From a virus, in the IMG/VR virus record IMGVR_UViG_3300008266_001149, positions 1 through 27,592 of that record: a DNA stretch of 27,592 nucleotides, one strand, 5' to 3'. The position numbers and the translations under genes are program-made. Positions 1-8,003 of the stretch are shown here, piece by piece. The notes beneath the pieces are model-generated. The model had not been told where the DNA came from and made no database searches. It worked only from the letters and a program-made list of their open reading frames with translations. The first letter of the stretch is position 1. Each line of letters opens with the position of its first letter.

Positions 1-745
1 TTTCTACAAGTGCACCATTTTCAAATCGGCTACAAAATGCAGATCTTGTTCCATCTTCTTTATTCATTGCAGCAAAATTGAATCCTCGATATGCATTACT
101 TGGTCGACCTGTTACGGTATGATAATTGTATTGTGAATAAACTCGACTTTCTTTTACAATTTCTGGCATACGAAATGTTTCCGTAACTTGTAATCCTGCA
201 GATTCAATATTGGCAAATACACGCGGATATGTTGCATTAAATTTAACGTATGAATCAGACATTTCTGCATTTGCACACATTGGCCAAGCATAGTGCCGAA
301 TCTTTTGACACATTTCAAAATGTTTTTGTAACGGTACTATTGCATTAACATGGGGCATTGCATTGTGCCTGCGCCAATAAAATTGATGGGCGGCAGTTGG
401 ATAATGTCCTTCTTCATATGCCTCGCCATATGTATACCACCACAATGTTTTTACATCCCATACAGCATCATTACCTCCGATTTGAAGCCACTGCTTCTTA
501 TCATGAACAAAGATATTCTCTAATTGCAAAAATGCAGTTACATGTTGTGAAAAGCCCCTTAGTTGTTCAGTATGCCGTAACGGAATAATGCATTCATCAT
601 TTGCAGCAGTATATATGTATATTGCAACTAATGGATTTTGTGAAACATGTATTACGGGACTAGAAAATATAGGAACAAGCAAAGTTTTATTAGAAACACA
701 TTGATCTAATATGTTTAGTACATCTTGTTCATGATCTAGTATCAT
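1..745 (-). CDS. Family A DNA polymerase, N-terminal 248 residues (3' end outside window)
   Basis: An open frame starts at ATG 745 (an in-frame TTG at 772 directly follows the previous stop) and runs off the left edge without a stop. Residues 208-240 read YHTVTGRPSN, then GFNFAAMNKEDGTRSAF. This matches the family A palm-entry pattern, compare TATGRLS...NLQNIP...EEGRRIRQAF in E. coli Pol I. The next residues (ENGALVE) lead towards catalytic motif A, which lies outside the window. Only about 200 residues precede the palm. The region around residues 75-105 (FVHDKKQW, then DVKTLWWYT) looks like a degenerate 3'-5' exonuclease domain without the usual DxE pair, so I infer weak or absent proofreading. 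No Shine-Dalgarno sequence is visible. It would replicate phage DNA. Finding it directly after the tail genes, in place of the family B gp43 of T4, is notable. Family call is fairly firm; the exonuclease reading is tentative. Confidence 0.72.
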   Translation of the reverse strand, partial: MILDHEQDVLNILDQCVSNKTLLVPIFSSPVIHVSQNPLVAIYIYTAANDECIIPLRHTEQLRGFSQHVTAFLQLENIFVHDKKQWLQIGGNDAVWDVKTLWWYTYGEAYEEGHYPTAAHQFYWRRHNAMPHVNAIVPLQKHFEMCQKIRHYAWPMCANAEMSDSYVKFNATYPRVFANIESAGLQVTETFRMPEIVKESRVYSQYNYHTVTGRPSNAYRGFNFAAMNKEDGTRSAFCSRFENGALVE

Positions 746-772
746 ACTAGTATAATATGAAAAAAATTGCAA

Positions 773-928
773 TTATCCAAGATTGATATCGCGCGGGACT
801 ACAAAATCAGTGTCTGTATAATATTGTAATGGATTTGTTAATTTTTTTGAAATACCCGGTAAAGTTTGTTCCATTCTTTGTATTTCTTTTGTATTTAATT
901 CAATAACACCAGGAACTTTTTGAATCAA
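773..928 (-). other. Out-of-frame continuation of the 127-aa gene (probable true C-terminus)
   Basis: This stretch is open in the +1 frame relative to the upstream gene and ends at TAA 775-773. It reads roughly IQKVPGVIELNTKEIQ, then RMEQTLPGISKKLTNPLQYY and DTDFVVPRDINLG. The composition is that of a normal protein, and it fills the gap up to the polymerase gene. Its only start-like codons are TTG 928 and a downstream ATG, neither with a ribosome site. The upstream reading frame ends abruptly in SKSSWCY. Removing one A from the A5 run at about 916-920 would join both into one protein of about 169 residues. I infer a frameshift (real or a sequence error) rather than a separate gene. Confidence 0.55.
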
Positions 929-1283
929 TTTCTATAATGTTGTTAGATTCATTCTTTTTTTGTAAAAAATATCTTTGTATTTGTTCTTGAGTTGTAATCA
1001 AGTTTTCTGGTTGGTATTGTACGGGCGTTATAGAAACGACATTAATATTCTTAAGATTTTTATACTTGGTTTTTAATAAATCTTCAGTTTCATATTTAAC
1101 TAACTGTTTTGATTTATTAGAATCCCATACACCTTCTGTGTATACTTCACCCGTTGTATATTTATGATATAAACCTTTATATTCAACAGAATCCGTTGTC
1201 ATCCATTCTTTACCATATGTATATAAATTATTGGTAATTTCTTGTGGCAAATAAAATAGTTTGATTCTCATAACATTATCCAT
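900..1283 (-). CDS. Small structural-region protein of unknown function, apparently frameshifted at its 3' end
   Basis: This 127-residue protein starts at an ATG that overlaps the stop of the hub gene (TAATG), so it is translationally coupled to the baseplate genes. The N-terminal part holds the pattern LYTYGKEWMTTDSVEYKGLYH, followed by a TGEVYTEG stretch. I associate this pattern with small proteins in the baseplate regions of uncultured marine phages, but I know no established function. The middle is rich in Lys, Asn and Tyr, with no membrane segment or signal peptide. The last residues (SKSSWCY) look like out-of-frame translation, because good coding sequence continues in the +1 frame to position 773. 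A start at the fifth codon (MRIKLF) is also possible. It may be a baseplate accessory protein, by position only. Confidence 0.7.
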   Translation of the reverse strand: MDNVMRIKLFYLPQEITNNLYTYGKEWMTTDSVEYKGLYHKYTTGEVYTEGVWDSNKSKQLVKYETEDLLKTKYKNLKNINVVSITPVQYQPENLITTQEQIQRYFLQKKNESNNIIEIDSKSSWCY

Positions 1284-3673
1284 TATTCAATTCTAGGTCG
1301 CATTATGCAACGTATTTCTGTAGTCCAAGTACTGTCTTGAGAAATTTGATGATTTATTGATATGACGCTAAATACCGTATTTACTTTGTATTTATATGGC
1401 AAAACATCAAATGTCACTACATCCCCATATCGAAATCCTTGTATTCCTTCGAGTGTAAATGATATTTCAAATGGAATAATCGGAGCAATTTGTTGAATTG
1501 CCTCTTTTGGTTTAGGAGATGGAAATTGTAAATAAAGTTTTTGTGCTTTATCTAAAGACTCTTGTAAAGTTTTATCTGTAAATGAGAAACTAAATTTTCT
1601 TTTTGTTTCATTTAATGAGTTTAAATTTTCATAAAATTTTTCAGCAGCTTGTTGTTCCGCTAATTTAACATTCTCCGGATCATTACTATTATACATGTAA
1701 TTTATATATGGTGCAATATCTTCAGATGATATATTTTCCGGATTTTGATTTAATACATATGATAATGATGAAACATTATCTGGTAGTTGAGCTTTTAATT
1801 GAAAATCTGAAACAACGCTAAATCCAGCTGTCATTGGTACTGTATACGGTTGTACTGATTTTTTATCGTCAATTGTTCCGAGATATTTTTCATCATACCA
1901 TGCTAATACGTTTTGATCTTCAGGATGTGTAATAAGTTTTAAAATTATTGCATCAGATGTTGCACGTGCAACTTGTTTGCTTACTGCACTTAAAAAATCA
2001 GAAACTTTAAAATTTTTACCCAATGAAACTAAAATGTCATCTATTAATTCTAAGTTAATCATTATTCTAGACGGATATGATCGATTCGTTTTTCCTTCTA
2101 AATTACCAGTAAAACCTTTCCAATCTCCATCAGCTGATAACGTATTTTTAAAAAATGTTTTTGAATCTCTAAGAGCATATGCAGATGGATTATTTTCATT
2201 ACTTTGTAGTTTATAGTAATTTTCAGTTGTTCCTCGATTATTATCTGCAGGTAATAATAAAATATTTTCTGGGTCAATTGAACATAATTCTGAATAATAA
2301 TTACTAAAACAAAATGTGTCAGAAAATATAATTTGTGGATATTTTGATGCTACAAATTTTTCTTTTTTTTGCGAAACGTTTTTTAATAAACCTGCTGTTG
2401 TTAATTGTTGTGATATATTTATATTTTGTAATGTTACAGCATTTTCTTCTTGTATTTGTTTTGCTATAACTGTACGATTAATAAAATCAACTAAATATCC
2501 TAAAGTAATATATCGTTGAAATGCAGAAACTGTATTACTTGAAGTTTTATTTTCTTCTGTTTCTTGTGCCCAAGCATTTCCAAATAAAAAATAATGATCA
2601 CTATGTTTCGTATTTGCAGGTTTATCTAATCGATTTAATTGATATTTTACTTCAATAGGTGCAGTTCCATTTTCTTTATTAGTTATTTTTGTGATAAAAC
2701 ATTGTTGATTTTTTCTAGTAAAAGAATTTATATAATGTTTTTCAACTTCTTCATATAATTGTAGAAAAAATGAAGTACGCCCCCCAGTAGCATTAGTTGA
2801 TTGTGCTATCGATGCTTTATATTCTTCCGGATTAGCATTTGGTTCTAGAGTAACTTTTGATGGAGTATTACCTTGAGTATCAATAAACATGGAAACATCC
2901 GTAAATACGTTGCTAGTACCTCGCAATGTAATAGTTAACTGTACACTGAAATCTTTTTGGTATGAAAAACTAAAATTTGTTATTAATCCTTCAAATGAAA
3001 TTTTATTCATACTTCGAATTTCATTTTTTTTACTGTTTAAATCAATGCCAGGATACAAACTTTTTAATTTTTCATCTGACGGAATAACATCTGTAGTTAG
3101 TTGTCCATTTGTTATAGATTTACTTGCAATCGAAGAATCATCATGTATAACTGATAATTTTACATAGCGGCCCGGGCGCATATATATTTCTTCCATTAAA
3201 TCTAAATCTCGTTCAGAATTTGGAATTTCAATTACAACAGTTGCAGTATTCAATAAACCCATTGAATTATCACCAATTTGAATATCTGCACTAGAAATAT
3301 ATGGCGGAATTCTTAATTGTGGATTTTTTGCATTAACTTCATTTCTTCTAGGATGAACTTTTTTTGTTGTAGGATTATAGTCCCATAACAAACTTACATC
3401 ATCTGGATTTGGACGTACTTTGGTTTTATCTTCATTTAAAAAACCAGTTAAACCAGCAGCTGTATATTCTTTTCCTAAGTTTTCGTTTAAAACATGTATA
3501 GCATTATTTTCATCAATTATAGGTCCAGGTCCATCAAAAGCTCGTAATTCTACATTTACATATTGTGATAACATGTAATTTAAAGAATCAGTATTTCTTT
3601 GAAATGAAGCACTAGCACGTGCGTTTAATTCAATTTGTAAATTTTTATCAACTTGTGTGTAAAATATATTCAT
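1283..3673 (-). CDS. Baseplate hub protein (gp27 / late-control-D-like), large version
   Basis: This 796-residue protein is encoded at the end of the baseplate cluster. The start overlaps the preceding stop (ATGA at 3673-3670) and the end overlaps the next start, so it is translationally coupled on both sides. Residues about 125-270 form a beta-rich domain (SSADIQIGDNSMGLLNTATV, RPGRYVKLSVIHDD, FEGLITNFSFSY) typical of tube-like hub domains. The C-terminal 65 residues (FRYGDVVTFDVLPYKYK, then FSVISINHQISQDSTWTTEI) resemble the closing domain of hub proteins, which connects tube and spike. T4 gp27 has 391 residues, so this is about twice as long and probably carries extra domains. The middle (about 300-650) is not recognised. 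It likely forms the centre of the baseplate where the tail tube meets the spike. Assignment rests on position and C-terminal pattern. Confidence 0.58.
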   Translation of the reverse strand: MNIFYTQVDKNLQIELNARASASFQRNTDSLNYMLSQYVNVELRAFDGPGPIIDENNAIHVLNENLGKEYTAAGLTGFLNEDKTKVRPNPDDVSLLWDYNPTTKKVHPRRNEVNAKNPQLRIPPYISSADIQIGDNSMGLLNTATVVIEIPNSERDLDLMEEIYMRPGRYVKLSVIHDDSSIASKSITNGQLTTDVIPSDEKLKSLYPGIDLNSKKNEIRSMNKISFEGLITNFSFSYQKDFSVQLTITLRGTSNVFTDVSMFIDTQGNTPSKVTLEPNANPEEYKASIAQSTNATGGRTSFFLQLYEEVEKHYINSFTRKNQQCFITKITNKENGTAPIEVKYQLNRLDKPANTKHSDHYFLFGNAWAQETEENKTSSNTVSAFQRYITLGYLVDFINRTVIAKQIQEENAVTLQNINISQQLTTAGLLKNVSQKKEKFVASKYPQIIFSDTFCFSNYYSELCSIDPENILLLPADNNRGTTENYYKLQSNENNPSAYALRDSKTFFKNTLSADGDWKGFTGNLEGKTNRSYPSRIMINLELIDDILVSLGKNFKVSDFLSAVSKQVARATSDAIILKLITHPEDQNVLAWYDEKYLGTIDDKKSVQPYTVPMTAGFSVVSDFQLKAQLPDNVSSLSYVLNQNPENISSEDIAPYINYMYNSNDPENVKLAEQQAAEKFYENLNSLNETKRKFSFSFTDKTLQESLDKAQKLYLQFPSPKPKEAIQQIAPIIPFEISFTLEGIQGFRYGDVVTFDVLPYKYKVNTVFSVISINHQISQDSTWTTEIRCIMRPRIE

Positions 3674-3960
3674 CTTGTTTTATTTAATTGTTCAATAAAA
3701 TCAAATACTCTATCTCGTTGTGGTATTCGTATTATAGTATTCGATGAAACTACATATGATCCTTTAATTTGATTCAATGTTGCAATAACCCACCATAGAT
3801 CTGGAGTTCCGTAGAATTCTTGAGATAATTTATCTAAACGGTCAGCTGATGTTATTTGTATAACAGTATCCGTTGTTGAAGGAGTTAATGCTAATATTTC
3901 TGTTTTATAGCGACGAATTCCTTGTTCGTTTTTTATTTCAATTTTTTGGTTTCTACTCAT
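3670..3960 (-). CDS. LysM-like baseplate protein (gp53 / tail protein X-like)
   Basis: This 96-residue protein has a LysM-like domain at residues about 39-80: ADRLDKLSQEFYGTPDLWWV, then a turn and VVSSNTIIRIP. This is the pattern of short phage LysM-like proteins that staple the baseplate together (the domain in T4 gp53 and in P2 gpX-type proteins). Its place next to the hub gene fits that role. The gene is separated from the upstream baseplate gene by nine bases and has no clear Shine-Dalgarno sequence, only an A-rich leader. Its stop overlaps the hub start. T4 gp53 is about twice as long, so only the LysM-like core is present. The domain is confident; equivalence with gp53 is inferred. Confidence 0.68.
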   Translation of the reverse strand: MSRNQKIEIKNEQGIRRYKTEILALTPSTTDTVIQITSADRLDKLSQEFYGTPDLWWVIATLNQIKGSYVVSSNTIIRIPQRDRVFDFIEQLNKTR

Positions 3961-3969
3961 ACTATTATT

Positions 3970-5775
3970 TTATTTTTCTACTTCCCGATTAGATATATCT
4001 TCAGCAATAAATACTCCTTGAGCTCGAGCAGCTCGTTTACTTGTTTTAGAATCATGCAACCAATTTACTGCAGAATCTTCTGAATTAGGAATTCCATCTT
4101 TATTAAACTTTTTAGTTAATGAATATGCACTTCCATCTTTTTCTGGTAATTGATTTCCAACTAAATGCAATCCTAAACTAATATCTACTTTATGTGGAAC
4201 TTGCATCATTTCCGGATCATCTTCAAAGTTAATTTCCCAAGTTGTATCTGCATCAACAAATGTATATGATAAACTATTAATAACAACTGCTTGAGATACA
4301 AGTAAATCACCAACTGTTATACGAAGCCATGGTGCTACAACTGATTTTGATGATTGTTTATATTCTGGCATTGTCATTCCAGCTAAATAATTTAATTTAC
4401 GATATATAAATTTTAATTCATCTCTATCTGACGCATATACTGAAAATCCTAGATCTATGTCTCGACTAAAACCACCATATTGATAATTTGGATCTGCTCT
4501 ACCAACCATGTTAAGTTGAGTCCAACTTGGTGAAAATTGATCAGAAAAACTAGTTAATAATGCTCTAAAAACCAATACCCAATCTGTTGCATTAGGATCT
4601 CCGCCGGCATATAATTTAGGACCTGTAAAAAAGAAATTAATTAAATCTTTCGTTGTTCCTAACGGACTTAAACCTATAGCATCAAATGCATTAGCAGTCC
4701 AGTTACGCAAAGATTTTAATTTTTCTGATTTAAAATCGATATCGGTTTCTTGCCATTGATACACATTATTCCATGTACGTTTTTTATAATCAACTACATT
4801 TACTCTATCTCCACGGAATGGTATTACTGATTCTACATATGTTAATGCTTTTCTATATGTATTTTTTGTAGATGCAGCAGAATTACCAATACTAGATCGC
4901 AATGTATAATCATTTCGTATTGCATATGGATCATCTTGTTGACCAAATCCGTATAAAGTATCTAAATTAAATACCGTATATGGACCGGTAGTAGTATTTG
5001 TTGCGGCTATAGCTATAGCTCGTCCCGATCCTCGTAATCCAGCAGATGCTCCATCATATCGCCTATCAATTAAATTTACTACATCTATTTTTGCATTAGG
5101 CGTATTAGGAGGATTAATTCCAAAACCCGCAGTTTGTCCGTATACAGAACCAATTGCAATTGATTCTAATCCTTGCCCTATAAATCTAAATATTGTAGTT
5201 TTTCTAGCTCGAAAATCTAAATATGGCAACGGAGTACCTAAATATTTATTGTTTCTTTGACTTAAAGGCGTAGTTGAATAATCACCTAAATTATCTATAG
5301 TATCGTAAACTTGATTAACATATGAAATACTTGATGGAAAACCTAAAAATGTTAAACTGCTTCTGATTGCTTGATTTGCTATTCCACCGGTGGTTTTTAA
5401 CGCTGTTTTATTAGTATATAAAGTTCCAGCTTGTGTTGATATTGCAGCCTCGCCATATGTTTCAGCTCCGGCAGGTGTATAATATACAGCTTCTATTTTT
5501 TCAGAATCCCATTGTTGTTTCCATGACGCATCATAAACACCTGTAAATATTGGACCTAAAACGGATTGATATGATGTAGAACGATTCAATGTTCTAGGGT
5601 TAGCAACAGTTGGATTTTGATTTATTTCAGGAATATTCCATTCTGCACTAGTTAATGGAAATGTTAAATAATCACCATATTCTCGAGTTTGTTGAAATTG
5701 ATTTGGAAGGCCTTTACTGCGATCAGGTGCAAGACTTGCTCGTAAACTGTCTTCAAAATTAAATCTAATAGCCAT
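3970..5775 (-). CDS. Large baseplate / tail-tube-cap region protein (gp48/gp54 position)
   Basis: This 601-residue protein lies directly downstream of the tape measure gene, where T4 has tube cap gp48 and tube initiator gp54. It has a strong Shine-Dalgarno sequence (GGAGG) formed by the last codons of the tape measure gene, so the two are coupled. The conserved-looking C-terminal block, residues about 430-545, includes GRADPNYQYGGFSRDIDL, YASDRDELKFIYRKLN, WLRITVGDLLVSQAVVINSL and DADTTWEINFEDDPEMMQVP. This beta-rich pattern (ITVGDL, then SLSY and WEI) resembles the tube-like fold of tail-tube terminator and cap proteins. The N-terminal 250 residues (LNRSTSYQSVLGPIFTG and following) are not recognised. 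I infer that it caps the tube on the baseplate. It might combine roles that T4 splits between gp48 and gp54. Confidence 0.55.
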   Translation of the reverse strand: MAIRFNFEDSLRASLAPDRSKGLPNQFQQTREYGDYLTFPLTSAEWNIPEINQNPTVANPRTLNRSTSYQSVLGPIFTGVYDASWKQQWDSEKIEAVYYTPAGAETYGEAAISTQAGTLYTNKTALKTTGGIANQAIRSSLTFLGFPSSISYVNQVYDTIDNLGDYSTTPLSQRNNKYLGTPLPYLDFRARKTTIFRFIGQGLESIAIGSVYGQTAGFGINPPNTPNAKIDVVNLIDRRYDGASAGLRGSGRAIAIAATNTTTGPYTVFNLDTLYGFGQQDDPYAIRNDYTLRSSIGNSAASTKNTYRKALTYVESVIPFRGDRVNVVDYKKRTWNNVYQWQETDIDFKSEKLKSLRNWTANAFDAIGLSPLGTTKDLINFFFTGPKLYAGGDPNATDWVLVFRALLTSFSDQFSPSWTQLNMVGRADPNYQYGGFSRDIDLGFSVYASDRDELKFIYRKLNYLAGMTMPEYKQSSKSVVAPWLRITVGDLLVSQAVVINSLSYTFVDADTTWEINFEDDPEMMQVPHKVDISLGLHLVGNQLPEKDGSAYSLTKKFNKDGIPNSEDSAVNWLHDSKTSKRAARAQGVFIAEDISNREVEK

Positions 5776-5777
5776 GA

Positions 5778-7706
5778 TTATCCTCCATATCTAGGTGTTG
5801 GGTTAAGTGATGTTGAACCGAAGGTATTATCTGTTTTAACTATTAAATTAGCAGATTCTACAGCTGTTTTTATTTGAGCGACAAACGTTGTAAATAGCGA
5901 ATGCATTGATTGTTGAAAATTTCTATCTCGTTTTTCCATTTGAGCTGCATATCGATCTAAACCACCTACGTTAGTTCCTGCTAATGTCATTCCATCATTG
6001 ATTCTTCGAAATTTATCTCTAGGATTAAATGATACCATCCCATCATTAACCATAACAGCATCATTTGCAGGTACTGCAGTATTAAATGATGCATTTTCTA
6101 CTGTCATTGTTTGAACTTCTTGACCGTTTATAATCAAATTTGCAGTTCCGGTGTTACCTAACAGCTGATCTACTGTTGTTGTTATGACTGCGGTAAGTCC
6201 ACCAACTCCATTTAATAAATCCGTAAACGCTGTTTTAAATTCATTATCAGCAGCTCTCGTTTTACGTTGAATTTGTGTTTCTCCTAAAGTCGTTAAAGAG
6301 TTTGTAAATGTTAAAAATTCTGCATTTGAAACTAGTCCAAATTCTTTAATTGCATCATTCATAGCTGTTTGAGCGTCTTTAATCATCTTAACTGCTTCAT
6401 CTTCGGTTCCGGCGCGTAATTTAATTCCTTTTGCTTCTATAGAACCTAAATATTCTGCAGTTCTAGTTGCAGGATCACGTAAATCTCTATTTTCATTTTC
6501 CATGATCTTAGCAATATCTTGAGTATCTACTTTTGCATCTTTTAATGCTTGTTCTAGTTTTTCTCCAGATAAATTAAGATCAATGTTGATATTTTTATCT
6601 TTTTGTATTTGACTTAATAATTTTCGTTTTTCTATCAATTGATCTAATTTTCCAGCCTCAACTCCTAATGTTTTTTGTAATTGATCTCGAGCTAATTTGT
6701 TATTTTCTAATATATCACCTTCTTGCATGATGATTTGATTTAATGTTTCAGCTGCATCATTTGCCTGTCCTCGTAAATATTGTTCTCGATATAAATTTGT
6801 TAAACTTTTACCTTTCATTTTTGCACTAGACTGTTCATTTCCTACCAATCTACGTCCAGTTAAAAGTTGATAATTTAATTCTTCACCAACACTAGATTCT
6901 ATATTTAATAACGTTTCGCCAACTGCTTCTAAATCTGCTAATTCTAAACCCATTTGTTTTAATTTTATAACAGCTAAACCTAATTGACCTGGATATTTTT
7001 TAAATGTTAAACGAGTTCCTGCAGCTGCCTCTCCTATTCCTTTTTGTACTTCATATGCAGCTCCAGATATTTGTGTTTGTTCTTCTATTTTTTGAGCAAT
7101 ATAATCAAACATTACAGCTTGTTTTTCAACTTCTGCAGTAGTCCCTTTTTTTGTCATGGATGCATTAAATGCCATTAAGCCTTGAGTTGCTTCTTCACTT
7201 AAGCGTCTAGTAGTACCATAGTATTGAGCTACTTGTTGTAAAGATTCATCTAATGAATTAACGCCATATGCTAAACCTTTTATAGCTTTACTATTTTTTT
7301 CAATTTGTTCTCGGCTAGTTTTCATGGATATGGCTAAATCATCCATTTTATAACCCATTTTGCCGGCTTGTTCTATAGTTAATCCAAATTCTTTTTGTAA
7401 ATTTTTATTTCTCTGAGCTAAAACATTGACATCTTCTGACAAATCTTGCATTTCTTTTGCCATTTTTTGCCATTCACCCATGGCTCCGGCAATAGCCATA
7501 GTCGTTTTGGCAGTTGTTTTAGCTAATGTTGTTAAATTAGCATCAAACTCTGCATATGCTATGGCAGCTTTCTTTATGTCCGAGCTCGCTGCGGCTATGG
7601 AGTTTTTGGCATTTTCTTGTCGGCGTTGCCTTTCTTCTTCATCAAATTGACCAATTCTTGGATATTTCTTTAAAAGACTGATGATATGTTTTGAAATGGG
7701 ATTCAT
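5778..7706 (-). CDS. Tape measure protein (gp29 equivalent)
   Basis: This 642-residue protein is mostly helical, with long charged coiled-coil stretches (about residues 20-220 and 330-470) and Ala/Lys/Glu/Gln-rich composition. Two hydrophobic patches are present, near residue 70 and around 495-520 (LLNGVGGLTAVITTTVDQLL). Near residue 553 it has VNDGMVSFNPRDKFRRINDG, then MTLAGTNVGG, a C-terminal pattern I associate with tape measures of T4-like environmental phages. It follows the tube and hub-assembly genes, the usual place. At about 0.15 nm per residue, a known rule for tape measures, it predicts a tail near 95 nm, similar to T4. The start has no Shine-Dalgarno sequence: the repeated promoter-like motif ends one base before the ATG, so the message may be leaderless if transcribed from there. 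Confidence 0.8.
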   Translation of the reverse strand: MNPISKHIISLLKKYPRIGQFDEEERQRRQENAKNSIAAASSDIKKAAIAYAEFDANLTTLAKTTAKTTMAIAGAMGEWQKMAKEMQDLSEDVNVLAQRNKNLQKEFGLTIEQAGKMGYKMDDLAISMKTSREQIEKNSKAIKGLAYGVNSLDESLQQVAQYYGTTRRLSEEATQGLMAFNASMTKKGTTAEVEKQAVMFDYIAQKIEEQTQISGAAYEVQKGIGEAAAGTRLTFKKYPGQLGLAVIKLKQMGLELADLEAVGETLLNIESSVGEELNYQLLTGRRLVGNEQSSAKMKGKSLTNLYREQYLRGQANDAAETLNQIIMQEGDILENNKLARDQLQKTLGVEAGKLDQLIEKRKLLSQIQKDKNINIDLNLSGEKLEQALKDAKVDTQDIAKIMENENRDLRDPATRTAEYLGSIEAKGIKLRAGTEDEAVKMIKDAQTAMNDAIKEFGLVSNAEFLTFTNSLTTLGETQIQRKTRAADNEFKTAFTDLLNGVGGLTAVITTTVDQLLGNTGTANLIINGQEVQTMTVENASFNTAVPANDAVMVNDGMVSFNPRDKFRRINDGMTLAGTNVGGLDRYAAQMEKRDRNFQQSMHSLFTTFVAQIKTAVESANLIVKTDNTFGSTSLNPTPRYGG

Positions 7707-7707
7707 A

Positions 7708-7718
7708 CTTATAAATAT
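7708..7718 (-). promoter_or_regulatory. Short copy of the repeated AT-rich late-promoter-like motif
   Basis: The coding strand reads ATATTTATAAG, ending one base before the tape measure ATG and lying in an 18-base intergenic gap. It matches the left half of the motif found before six other genes. As a promoter it would give a leaderless transcript. Confidence 0.4.
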
Positions 7719-7724
7719 TATGAT

Positions 7725-8003
7725 TTATAATTTTAAGTTGGCTGGCGGTGTTGCTATTTCTGTTTTTGATTTGGTTGCAGTTTTTGGTTGATTTTTTTCG
7801 TTTAAATTATCAATCCAAAAATTACGTAAAAATATTGGCATATTATATATAGTTTGCCAGTCCCATCTACCATTGCCAGCCCATATCAAATCAAATAATA
7901 CTTTGTGAAGCAGAATACGATCTGCGGGTTTAAAACCAAAAAAGGTCTGGTCCAAGTTGAAACCCGGCCGTGAAGGTGCCTCCATCTTCACCTTCAAATT
8001 CAT
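7725..8003 (-). CDS. Baseplate hub assembly protein (gp51-like) / possible tail-chaperone extension
   Basis: This frame of 92 codons overlaps the upstream gp26-like gene by 74 bases in the +1 frame. Residues 28-69 (ADRILLHKVLFDLIW, then GNGRWDWQTIYNMPIFLR) form a compact helical domain like the small gp51 hub-assembly catalysts of T4-like cyanophages. The start is uncertain: ATG 8003 lacks a ribosome site, and ATG 7985 has only a weak AAGGTG upstream. The first 20 or so residues, inside the overlap, look like non-protein sequence (MNLKVKMEAPSRPG). This raises the possibility that the domain is made as a C-terminal extension of the upstream protein by frameshifting at the T6 run 7943-7938, giving about 329 residues. 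A pair of overlapping frames between the tube and tape measure genes is where tail assembly chaperones usually lie. Confidence 0.6.
   Translation of the reverse strand: MNLKVKMEAPSRPGFNLDQTFFGFKPADRILLHKVLFDLIWAGNGRWDWQTIYNMPIFLRNFWIDNLNEKNQPKTATKSKTEIATPPANLKL

Noticed and set aside
358-588. A 76-codon + strand frame at the left end.
   Set aside because: It lies within the polymerase frame on the opposite strand, which has a clear family signature.
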